Notes under the pieces: generated by a model
Database searches by the model: none
What the model saw: only the letters and a program-made list of their open reading frames with translations
What the model was told of the DNA's origin: nothing
Part shown: in pieces, positions 24,185 through 31,934 of the stretch
How the letters are laid out: the number at the start of each line of letters is the position of its first letter
Position numbering within the stretch: the first letter of the stretch is position 1
Origin: CALARM01 sp964431735
GTDB lineage: Bacteria > Vulcanimicrobiota > SpSt-956 > JAKJGF01
Direction: 5' to 3'
Length of the DNA stretch: 37,225 nucleotides
Assembly (NCBI GenBank): GCA_964431735.1
Contig: CAYSLJ010000063.1
Span: 1-37,225, forward strand
Position numbers and translations under genes: made by a program

Positions 24185-24850
24185 TTGAACTACGTTGATA
24201 AAAACTGTTTTAATCCTGATAATATAAACAATAACGAACTCTTCAGCCAGATGATTTCTTATCTGGCAAGGCCGTTAGTTCCGATAGATCACAATACGGA
24301 AGAAGAATTCTGGACTATTGTCAATTCCGATGACAGGATGGCTGAAGAATGGGCGGAAGCAGTAGATTACAGAAAAGCTTTTCTCAAGCTTCAGAGTTTA
24401 CAGGAAAGAGTCGAATTGAAAGAGGGAATTTTCTCTGATAGAAAACTCTATGATACACTGGAACATCTCAAGAATCTTTTAATAGAAAAACATAATATTC
24501 AATTCGAAGAACTCTATGAAATGGGAGAAAGAATTTTTAAATTTTTAGAACTTGAAAACAGGGATCTGTCAAATAAAAATCTGGAAGGTCCTTTGTTTGA
24601 AGAATGTCTTGTCAGTGCCGATTTCAGTAATTCCAATTTACAAAACGCAAAATTTCTGACATGCAATCTGAAGACATCTACTTTTCGAAATACCGATCTT
24701 ACAGGTGCTCTTATACAGAACTGCTCTGTAGAAGCCACAGTATTTGACGGAGCAGTAACGGATAATTTCAGGTTTATCAATAATTACTGTTATTCGAAGG
24801 TTTTGAATGAAAAAGAATTTTATGAATTATTGAAAGGTAATGAATTATGA
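24185..24850 (+). CDS. Pentapeptide-repeat protein
   Basis: Start is TTG at 24185, 6 nt after AAAGGTG and 10 nt after the previous stop; the first ATG is far inside (residue 22). The 221-aa product has an acidic helical N-terminal part (about 1-125) and then about fourteen pentapeptide units of the A(D/N)LXX kind (DLSNKNLEGPLFEECLVSAD and on, to about 198), which fold as a right-handed beta-helix. No signal peptide. The role is unknown; some relatives mimic DNA or bind proteins. Its stop overlaps the start of the ProRS-like gene (ATGA), so their translation is coupled. Confidence 0.8.
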   Translation: MNYVDKNCFNPDNINNNELFSQMISYLARPLVPIDHNTEEEFWTIVNSDDRMAEEWAEAVDYRKAFLKLQSLQERVELKEGIFSDRKLYDTLEHLKNLLIEKHNIQFEELYEMGERIFKFLELENRDLSNKNLEGPLFEECLVSADFSNSNLQNAKFLTCNLKTSTFRNTDLTGALIQNCSVEATVFDGAVTDNFRFINNYCYSKVLNEKEFYELLKGNEL

Positions 24851-26550
24851 AATTATCACAGCTATTTATAAGGACCCTTAAAGAAGCTCCTGCCGATGCA
24901 AATACTGTCAGTAATAAATTACTCCTAAGAGGAAGTTTTATAAGAAAAATAGCAGGAGGAATTTATACACTTCTTCCTGCAGGAACGCTTGTAATGAGAA
25001 ACATCAAAAAAATAATAAGAGAAGAACTTCAAAAAGAATCAATTCAGGAAATGATTCTTCCTTTACTTAACCCGCAGGATTTATATCCTGAAATCTCCGG
25101 AGATGAACAGGCCTTCTATTTTAAAGACAGAAGCGGAAGAGATTTCGCTACCGGCACATGTTTTGAGGAAATCGTTACGGATATCATAAAAAAAGAAGTT
25201 CGTTCTTACAGAGAAATGCCCCTCTTTTTTTATCATACAGTTCCTTCTTTAAAGGATGATAATAAAGCAAAAGGAGGGCTGCTGAAATCGAAGGAATCCC
25301 TTATAAATAAAATATACAGCTTTCATACATCACGAGAAGATCTGAAACATGGTTATGAAAAAATCTGCAATATTTATCTGAATATTTTAAAGAAATGCGG
25401 CATTCAGGTAACAGTTTTGCCGTCATACAGTGAAGATTCCCGTGAAGCAACTAAATTTTTAACCTTAAATGACATGGGCGATGAAATTTTATATATGTGT
25501 CCTGAATGTGGCTGTATATCCACATCGGAAAAAGCAGAATTTTTTATTGATGAAATACCGGTGGAACAATCAAATTCTTCCATAGAAGAAATATTTACGC
25601 CCGGTAAAAAAACCATTGAAGAAGTAACGGCTTTTCTGGGTGAGAAAGCAACAGCTTTTGCAAAGACTCTTATATATAAAGCAGACGGGAAACCGGTAGC
25701 TGTACTTGTAAGAGGAGACAGAGAACTTAACCCTCATAAACTAAAAAAATTACTTCATGCCGGAAAACTGGAAATGGCAGATGATAAACTGGTAGAACAT
25801 GTTACAGGTGCTCCTGTAGGATTTGCAGGGCCAGTTGGACTCGGAAACATAAAAATCCTGGCAGATTTTGAAGTAAAACAGATGAAATCCCTTATAGTGG
25901 GAGCAAATAAATGTAATTATCATTACAGACATGTTGTATCAAAAAGAGATTTCATGGTATCAGAATATGGAGATCTGAGAATGGTATCTGCAGGAGACAG
26001 GTGCAAAACCTGTAAAAAACCTCTGGAAGTAAGAAATACCTTTGAACTGGGGAAGGCAGTCATGGCAGAAAACAAATACACAGAGCCAATGAAAGCCGCA
26101 TTTTTCAATGAAAAAAGTGAAGAAGAACAGATTATGATGGGAGTTTATTCTCTTTCTATGAGCAGAACCATGGCAACTATAGTAGAAAACCATCATGATG
26201 AAAACGGGATTATATGGCCTTATGAAGTGTCTCCGTTTAAAGCCGTCATATTGCTTCTTGACCCTTCCGATGAAAAACAGAGGGGAATAGCTTTTAATAT
26301 CTATGACAGTCTGAAGAAAGAACATATAGAAGTCCTGATTGACGATAGAGATGCCAGGGCAGGGTTTAAATTCAAAGATGCGGATCTTCTTGGCATACCT
26401 TTAAGGATTACCGTGGGACATAAAGCAATAAAAGAAAACATAGTGGAAATTAAGATAAGAGAGATAAATAAAAATATCACATGTTCCGTAGAAAATGTAA
26501 TGGCGGAAGTTTTAAGAATGTTAAAGGAAAATCTTACCGAAAACCAATGA
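24847..26550 (+). CDS. ProRS-like protein with degenerate synthetase site and conserved editing domain
   Basis: The 567-aa product aligns over its whole length with bacterial prolyl-tRNA synthetase: N-terminal start, insertion (INS) editing domain (about 235-390) and anticodon-binding end with LIDDRDARAGFKFKDADLLG. The synthetic site is changed. GPTHEE is GTCFEE (103-108). The motif 2 Arg is Lys136 in LKDDNKAKGG. The proline-site SHEF segment is EATKF-like (about 195-204). GIEVGHIFxLG is lost (about 396-407). Motif 3 GCYGIGVSR is GVYSLSMSR (432-440), keeping only the Arg. The editing domain keeps TPGKKTIEE (Lys255), RGDRELN, AGPVGL and GAN..YHY. A canonical ProRS should exist elsewhere. It may act on mischarged tRNA(Pro) or as a regulator. 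It is coupled to the pentapeptide gene, with alaS upstream. Confidence 0.85.
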   Translation: MKLSQLFIRTLKEAPADANTVSNKLLLRGSFIRKIAGGIYTLLPAGTLVMRNIKKIIREELQKESIQEMILPLLNPQDLYPEISGDEQAFYFKDRSGRDFATGTCFEEIVTDIIKKEVRSYREMPLFFYHTVPSLKDDNKAKGGLLKSKESLINKIYSFHTSREDLKHGYEKICNIYLNILKKCGIQVTVLPSYSEDSREATKFLTLNDMGDEILYMCPECGCISTSEKAEFFIDEIPVEQSNSSIEEIFTPGKKTIEEVTAFLGEKATAFAKTLIYKADGKPVAVLVRGDRELNPHKLKKLLHAGKLEMADDKLVEHVTGAPVGFAGPVGLGNIKILADFEVKQMKSLIVGANKCNYHYRHVVSKRDFMVSEYGDLRMVSAGDRCKTCKKPLEVRNTFELGKAVMAENKYTEPMKAAFFNEKSEEEQIMMGVYSLSMSRTMATIVENHHDENGIIWPYEVSPFKAVILLLDPSDEKQRGIAFNIYDSLKKEHIEVLIDDRDARAGFKFKDADLLGIPLRITVGHKAIKENIVEIKIREINKNITCSVENVMAEVLRMLKENLTENQ

Positions 26551-26601
26551 AAAATCGGCTATTCAAGCCATAATTTTTATATTTAAACAGGAGCGTAGTA
26601 T

Positions 26602-26745
26602 ATGAAACAGATGATTGACAGTAAAGCTGATATTATGACTAAGAAAGATTTTAGAGCAGAATGCAGAGAAGAAGATGATTTTGATCCTGCAGATTTTGTA
26701 GAATCTTTAAAACTTGAAGAGATTGCTATAAAGATTAAAAATTAA
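26602..26745 (+). CDS. Small acidic 47-aa protein
   Basis: AGGAG lies 8 nt before an ATG that opens a 47-codon frame, beginning MKQMIDSKADIMTKKDFRAE and ending SLKLEEIAIKIKN. The codon use matches neighbouring genes. It follows the ProRS-like gene by 51 bp and may be its last cotranscribed gene. No family is recognised. Confidence 0.55.
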   Translation: MKQMIDSKADIMTKKDFRAECREEDDFDPADFVESLKLEEIAIKIKN

Positions 26746-26764
26746 TCTCAGTAGTGCCGGCGAT

Positions 26765-26985
26765 ATACGACACCGGACAATGGGTATTTCATGGGGAATG
26801 GGGAAAATGTTTCTTACAAAAGTCAAAAAAATCCGAATAAATAAGAGTTTTTATTATAATTTTATTTCCCATTTTTCGGGAAATAAAAAAGTAGAATAAA
26901 CTGTTATTTGACAAGGATTTCATAAAAATCCGGAGGAACATTTACCCTGTTTCCCCCGAAATACCCATGTATTAACTCATAATTG
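26765..26985. repeat. Long nested hairpin element
   Basis: In the 350-bp gene-free stretch, ATGGGTATTTCATGGGGAAT (from about 26779) pairs imperfectly with a right arm at about 26933-26970 (reverse complement reads ATGGGTATTTCGGGGGAAAC). A perfect inner 10-bp stem, TTTATTTCCC (26861-26870) with 26878-26887, sits at the centre. No strong T run follows. Function unknown; it could stop transcription or be a mobile palindrome. Confidence 0.6.
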
Positions 26986-27100
26986 CCCGGAAGTATATAA
27001 CCCTATATATATACCCAAAGGATGTCTTAACAAAGGGGGCCACTTTCCTAAATATCTAATGACTACTATTCAAAACCTAACACCCATCACCTATCACCAT

Positions 27101-27685
27101 TTACCCTTCTATAAATATTGTTTTTAAGTCTACTTCCATATCCGGGAATATACTCACTTTAATTTTATCATTCTGAGCATATACTTTTGATTTACCGTAA
27201 GTTTTGTTTTCCCTTAAAATATAAACCTGAACCGTATTATGATAAGGATCAATTATCCAGTATTCTTTCACTCCAGCGCGTTCATATAAATCTCTCTTAT
27301 CTTCCATATCTCTTTTGCTGGTAGAAGGTGAAAGTATCTCTACTATTAAATCAGGTGCCCCTCTGCATCCTGCATCATCCAGTTTTTTTTCGTCACATAC
27401 TATAACAATATCAGGTAATACGGCATCTTTAATATATTCATCCGGCTCATTCTCTAAAGGCAGCCTGACTCCAAATGGAGACGCATATGCTTTACATGTC
27501 TTACCTACCAGATAGTTTCCAATTTGTCTGCTTAATTCAAATGATATATCCTGATGTTTCCTTTTAGGTGGAGCCATTTGATAGGCTATTCCGTCTATCA
27601 ATTCCCAGTAATGGTTATCATTCCAGGTTATATAGTCTTTATAGGTGTAACGTTCTTCAAGTTTCATTGCTAAATTATGGTGCAT
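27101..27685 (-). CDS. Uma2-family (DUF820) PD-(D/E)XK nuclease-like protein
   Basis: The start is the ATG giving MHHNLAMKLEER, 6 nt after AGAGGTG; an upstream GTG lies in that site. The 194-aa product has the family pattern: YTYKDYITWNDNHYWELIDG, then SPFGVRLPLEN, VLPDIVIVCDEKKL, the core PDLIVEILSPSTSKRD and the KRDLYERAGVKEYWIIDP ending. Uma2 proteins have a PD-(D/E)XK nuclease fold with unclear biological roles and are often numerous and mobile. The gene is flanked by inverted low-complexity repeats (27072-27111 and 27729-27758). Confidence 0.88.
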   Translation of the reverse strand: MHHNLAMKLEERYTYKDYITWNDNHYWELIDGIAYQMAPPKRKHQDISFELSRQIGNYLVGKTCKAYASPFGVRLPLENEPDEYIKDAVLPDIVIVCDEKKLDDAGCRGAPDLIVEILSPSTSKRDMEDKRDLYERAGVKEYWIIDPYHNTVQVYILRENKTYGKSKVYAQNDKIKVSIFPDMEVDLKTIFIEG

Positions 27686-27756
27686 AATTATCACCTCTTT
27701 TTTTATATTATCATAAAATGGAAAGTTATGGAAGGGTATTGGGTGTTGGGTGTTGA

Positions 27757-27954
27757 ATGATATTTCTTAGATTTTTAAAGAACATCAGTTCAGACGGACA
27801 ATCCGGTTCCTGTCTCTATTGTAAAAATTATCTTGCTGCCACATCGAAAATCTGTAATGAAGATTTTTTATCTCTCATGAAGGAACCGGGGATAGATTAT
27901 AAGAAAGATATCCATACATTTCATATTGCAGAAATTGAAAAGGAGGAACGGGTA
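27757..27954 (+). other. Open N-terminal extension or small upstream gene of the oxidoreductase
   Basis: These 66 codons are in frame with the oxidoreductase start at 27955 and have no stop. They encode DGQSGSCLYCKNYLAATSKI and then CNEDFL..EPGIDYKKDIHTFHI, with CxxC plus a third Cys, which looks like real coding sequence. The ATG follows a low-complexity GGGTGTTGGGTGTTGA stretch with no clear ribosome site, so the original 5' end may have been replaced. Translation could also produce the shorter protein from 27955. Confidence 0.4.
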
Positions 27955-29127
27955 ATGACAAAATATGTAATCATAGGAAACGGAGCGGCAGGAGCTTCTG
28001 CTGCGGCAAAAATAAGAAAACTCGATAAAGAAGGGACTATCGATGTCTTTACAAAAGAAAATGTTCCCTACTACTACCGCCCGAAATTAATAGACTATCT
28101 TGCAAAAGAAGTGCCTTTTGAGAAATGTATTCTTTCAGGGGAAAAATGGTTCGCCGAAAACAGGGTAAATCTTCATATGAATACGGAAATAGTTTCGATA
28201 AACTCTGAAAAAAATGAAGTTTTTACAAAAGAGGGGAAAATTTTTGTCTATGACAGACTGCTTCTTGCAGTGGGAGCGAACTGTTTTGTACCTCCCATAC
28301 CGGGAGCAGATTCAAAGAAAGTTTTTACGGTAAAAGACAAACATGATACGGACAGGATAATGGAACTGGCTACATCATCCACTTCAGCCATACTCATAGG
28401 AGGAGGGCTCCTGGGACTTGAAACAGGTAACAGTTTGAGGAAACTGGGACTTAAAGTAAAGGTAGTGGAATTTTTCCCCAGACTTCTTCCAAGACAGCTG
28501 GATATAGAAGGGGCAGCTATGCTGGAAAAACAACTTGTTTCTATGGGATTTGAATTTTATCTCGGCAAAACATCGGAAAAGATCGAAAGTTCTGGCGACA
28601 TGATGAAACTTACTCTGAAATCGGAAGAAATTCTGGAAGGAGATTTTATCATTATATCTGCAGGAGTAAGGCCTGATCTAAAACTTGCTGCAGGTATTAA
28701 AGTGAATAAAGGCATTGTCGTAGATAATTATATGAAAACCAGTGTGGAAAATATCTATGGTGCAGGAGATGCAATAGAGCATGACGGGAGACTTTACGGT
28801 ATATGGCCACCGGCAAAAGAACAGGGAGAAATTGCAGGAGAAAACATGGTAAAACCTGGCAGCAAAGAATATAAAGGTACCTTATTCTCTCATAAATTAA
28901 AGGTAGTGGGCATAGATCTGGTTTCCATGGGAGATATAGATACAGACGGCAAGCTTCAGTCTGAAGTTTATAAAGATGAAAAAACCTTTGTCTATAAAAA
29001 AGCAGTATTTGCTGACGGTAAACTTGCAGGTTGTATCATGCTTGGTAATATTGACGGAGAAAAACAGATTGCTAAAGCCATAAGTAATGGCAGTTCATTT
29101 GAAGAAGTTAAGAATTTTTTTGCCTAA
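27955..29127 (+). CDS. NAD(P)/FAD-dependent pyridine nucleotide-disulfide oxidoreductase
   Basis: AGGAGG precedes the ATG by 8 nt. The 390-aa product has two Rossmann motifs, VIIGNGAAGASAA for FAD at the start and LIGGGLLGLETG for NAD(P) near residue 155, and the FAD-binding GAGDAIEH near residue 265. The order and the YYRPKLIDYLA segment resemble NirB-type and rubredoxin/NADH reductases (class III disulfide reductase fold) without a redox-active disulfide near the N-terminus. Substrate unknown; an electron carrier is a fair guess. The frame is open upstream (see 27757-27954). A 13-bp hairpin follows the gene. Confidence 0.88.
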   Translation: MTKYVIIGNGAAGASAAAKIRKLDKEGTIDVFTKENVPYYYRPKLIDYLAKEVPFEKCILSGEKWFAENRVNLHMNTEIVSINSEKNEVFTKEGKIFVYDRLLLAVGANCFVPPIPGADSKKVFTVKDKHDTDRIMELATSSTSAILIGGGLLGLETGNSLRKLGLKVKVVEFFPRLLPRQLDIEGAAMLEKQLVSMGFEFYLGKTSEKIESSGDMMKLTLKSEEILEGDFIIISAGVRPDLKLAAGIKVNKGIVVDNYMKTSVENIYGAGDAIEHDGRLYGIWPPAKEQGEIAGENMVKPGSKEYKGTLFSHKLKVVGIDLVSMGDIDTDGKLQSEVYKDEKTFVYKKAVFADGKLAGCIMLGNIDGEKQIAKAISNGSSFEEVKNFFA

Positions 29128-29131
29128 ACAC

Positions 29132-29163
29132 CATATTCCCCCTGGCCTGTCAGGGGGAATATG
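29132..29163 (+). terminator. Perfect 13-bp hairpin after the oxidoreductase gene
   Basis: CATATTCCCCCTG (29132-29144) pairs with 29151-29163 around a 6-nt loop. It begins 4 nt after the stop codon. No T run follows, so it may slow decay or attenuate into the TPR gene. The ATG at 29161 lies in its right arm and is not a start. Confidence 0.6.
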
Positions 29164-29187
29164 GAGCCTGCAGGGAGGAATAAATAT

Positions 29188-30666
29188 ATGTCAAATACCA
29201 CAAAAATCATACTTGTAGTAGTTATAGTCTTTGTAATCACAGTGGGATGTGCCGGCATTGCATTAATTGGCGGAGGAGCGGCATATTATTATTATATGCC
29301 GGAACAATGGCTCATCAGTGGAGACAAATTATATGAGCAGGGTAAGTACGATGAAGCAATCAACTATTATGATAAGGTTCTGAGTATTCAAAGCAAATCC
29401 GATAAAGCACTGGGTAAAAAGGGATTGTCTTTATACTATCTTGAAAAAGATGATGATGCTCTGAAGTGTTATGACAGAGCTCTTGAAATCAATCCTGAAC
29501 ATTCAGACAGCTGGTATGGTAAAGGCCTGCTCCTGAACGATAAAGAAAAATATAAGGACGCTATTAAATGCTATGATAAAGCCCTTGATTTCAATCCGTC
29601 TCATAAAGAGGCATTAAACAGAAAAGGACTTGCTTTATATTATCAAAAAAAATATACGGAAGCTCTCAAATGTTACGAGAAAGTTCTGGAGATTGATCAG
29701 AAATATGCTGATACATGGAATAATAAAGGTCTTGTTCTGAGCGAACAGAAAAAATATAAACAGGCTATTGAATGTTACGATAAGGCAGTGGAACTGGAGC
29801 CTGACCATTATATTGCGTGGAATAACAGAGCCTATACCCTGTATGACATGAAAAAATATGAAGAATCCCTTAAATCATGTGAGAAAGCAACAGATATTAA
29901 TCCGAAATATTCCAGTGCATGGTATAATAAAGGTTATGCGTTACATGCCCTGAAAAAATATAATGAAGCCATTGATGCATACGATATAACATTGAAACTG
30001 GATAGTAAAAATGAAAATGCCTGGAACAGCAAAGGATTATGTTTATATGCCCTGAAAAAATATGATGATGCTCTGGAATGCTATGATAATGCTCTGAATA
30101 TCGATAATAACTTATATGTTGTATGGGATAACAGGGGAATCTGTCTCAGTGCTCAGAAAAAGTACAAAGAGGCTATCAAATCTTACAATAAAGCCATTGC
30201 TATTAACTCTGAATACAGCGAAGCATTCTACGATAAAGGATGGGCATTATATCATCTGAAACAATATAATGATGCCCTGAAATGTTTCAGTAAAACTCTT
30301 TCAATAAAAAGAGATGATTACCTGGCCTGGTATAGCAAAGGATATGTTCTCTACGACTTAAAAAAATATACAGAATCTGTGAAATGTTATGATAAAGCAA
30401 TAAAAATTTCACCTGATTATTTTGATGCATGGGCAGAAAAAGGAGCTTCCTTACACAGACTGAAAAAATATAAAGAAGCTATTAAATGTTTCGATAAAGC
30501 CATAAAAATAAATTCACAGTCTGCATATGTATGGTATTATAAAGGTATGTCTTTATATGCTATAAAGAATTACAGTGAAGCAGCCATATGTGCGAAGAAG
30601 GCACTCGCTCTGGAACCTGATTATGAATATGCAAAAGAATTAAAAAAAGCATGTAGCGGCAAATAG
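29188..30666 (+). CDS. Membrane-anchored TPR protein with 13 repeats
   Basis: Start at MSNTTKIILV, after GGGAGG. The 492-aa product has one N-terminal membrane segment (about residues 6-30) and then 13 consecutive 34-residue tetratricopeptide repeats with consensus AWYNKGxxLYxLKKYxEAIK and CYDKALxINP. The repeats are highly regular, which suggests recent internal duplication. A large protein-binding surface facing outside the cytoplasm is expected. The stop is 4 nt from the LytS-type kinase start, so it is the first gene of a signalling operon and may be its sensor partner. Confidence 0.9.
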   Translation: MSNTTKIILVVVIVFVITVGCAGIALIGGGAAYYYYMPEQWLISGDKLYEQGKYDEAINYYDKVLSIQSKSDKALGKKGLSLYYLEKDDDALKCYDRALEINPEHSDSWYGKGLLLNDKEKYKDAIKCYDKALDFNPSHKEALNRKGLALYYQKKYTEALKCYEKVLEIDQKYADTWNNKGLVLSEQKKYKQAIECYDKAVELEPDHYIAWNNRAYTLYDMKKYEESLKSCEKATDINPKYSSAWYNKGYALHALKKYNEAIDAYDITLKLDSKNENAWNSKGLCLYALKKYDDALECYDNALNIDNNLYVVWDNRGICLSAQKKYKEAIKSYNKAIAINSEYSEAFYDKGWALYHLKQYNDALKCFSKTLSIKRDDYLAWYSKGYVLYDLKKYTESVKCYDKAIKISPDYFDAWAEKGASLHRLKKYKEAIKCFDKAIKINSQSAYVWYYKGMSLYAIKNYSEAAICAKKALALEPDYEYAKELKKACSGK

Positions 30667-30670
30667 TGGT

Positions 30671-31897
30671 ATGAAACTGATAGAACTCACTCAGTTTTTA
30701 CTCAGAGGTGTTTCTCCTGCCATTATGATAGCTTTCATAATGAGTCATCTCATGTTTGAAGGAGATATATTTACCCGCAGGACTGACTGGAAAGATAAAA
30801 TTCATCTCATCCTTGTCTTTGGATTGATCTCCAGTGTAGGTTCTTTTTTTGCCATCTATGAGAAGCAAATTTATCTTGACACATCTGTTCTTGTTGTTAT
30901 TGTAGCCGGTCTTAAAGGTGGCATCATTGTAGGACTCGGCTCCGGTGTAATAGGAGCGATTTTCAGGCTCGTAACCTTTCCGCCATCGGAAAAATTTATT
31001 ATAGTAACAGTCATAGCAGGTCTGATAGGCGGAATAGCAGGCCTGTTCTCCGTCAGAAAAGACAGGCGAGAAATATCTATGGTACAGGGTTTTCTCGTAG
31101 GAGCTTTTACAGGGGTTATGCAGACATTTATTGTTCCATGGGCAAATCCTGAAATATTTGTGAGGAAAAGATTTCTATTGTTAATTACAGTGCCTTTTCT
31201 TTTAGTTAACGGTGCTGCCGTATGTATGTATCTGTTTATTATGAAAACCCTTCAGGAAAAAAAAGAAAAACAAAAAATGGAAGAACTGAATGCAAAAGCC
31301 CAGTTAAAACTACTCCAGTCTCAGATTAAACCACATTTTTTATTCAATGCCCTCAATACAATAGCATCTTTCAGCAGAAAAAATCCGGAAAAAACGAGAG
31401 AACTCATACAGAATCTTTCAGAATTTCTGAGGGTTACCCTTAAAACTGCACAGACAAGTATTTCTATCGAAGAAGAACTGGAAAACCTGGAATTTTATCT
31501 GGAAATAGAAAAAGCCCGTTTCGGAGATAAACTTGAATTTATTCAGGACATAGACAGGAACTGTTTAAAATTTAAAATACCTTTTATGGCCATTCAACCT
31601 GTTATTGAAAATTCTATTAAACATGGTTTTCATGACGACGGAAGGACACTTGTTATAAAGCTAACGATTACATCAAAAGAAAAAAACATATTTATAGAAA
31701 TAGAAGATAATGGCAGAGGAATAAATCCTGAACGATTAAAAGAAATATTAAATATTGATAAAGAATCTGAATCTATAGGACTTCAGAATATTATAAAAAG
31801 AATAAAAGCTATGTTTAAAGAAAAAGCAACTATAGAAATAAAGAGTGAACCAGATAAAGGAACGAAAGTGGAAATACTGGTAAGTGGTGCTCAGTAA
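30671..31897 (+). CDS. LytS-type sensor histidine kinase
   Basis: The 408-aa product starts 4 nt after the TPR stop. N-terminal half: membrane segments of the 5TMR-LYT kind, with GGIIVGLGSGVIGAIFRL and a GLIGGIAGL segment. Then a short linker, the His_kinase motif QSQIKPHFLFNALNTI with the phosphorylated His, and a GHKL ATPase with ENSIKHGF, IEDNGRGI and SIGLQNIIKRI. LytS/YehU-type kinases sense cell-wall or membrane-related or small-molecule signals. It is followed by its LytTR regulator. Confidence 0.93.
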   Translation: MKLIELTQFLLRGVSPAIMIAFIMSHLMFEGDIFTRRTDWKDKIHLILVFGLISSVGSFFAIYEKQIYLDTSVLVVIVAGLKGGIIVGLGSGVIGAIFRLVTFPPSEKFIIVTVIAGLIGGIAGLFSVRKDRREISMVQGFLVGAFTGVMQTFIVPWANPEIFVRKRFLLLITVPFLLVNGAAVCMYLFIMKTLQEKKEKQKMEELNAKAQLKLLQSQIKPHFLFNALNTIASFSRKNPEKTRELIQNLSEFLRVTLKTAQTSISIEEELENLEFYLEIEKARFGDKLEFIQDIDRNCLKFKIPFMAIQPVIENSIKHGFHDDGRTLVIKLTITSKEKNIFIEIEDNGRGINPERLKEILNIDKESESIGLQNIIKRIKAMFKEKATIEIKSEPDKGTKVEILVSGAQ

Positions 31898-31934
31898 CTG
31901 CTTACCGGTTACCAATTTAAGGGGGTGAGTATTT

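Noticed and set aside
29161..29187. Upstream ATG as start of the TPR protein
   Set aside because: It lies in the right arm of a perfect hairpin and lacks a ribosome site; GGGAGG precedes the ATG at 29188.
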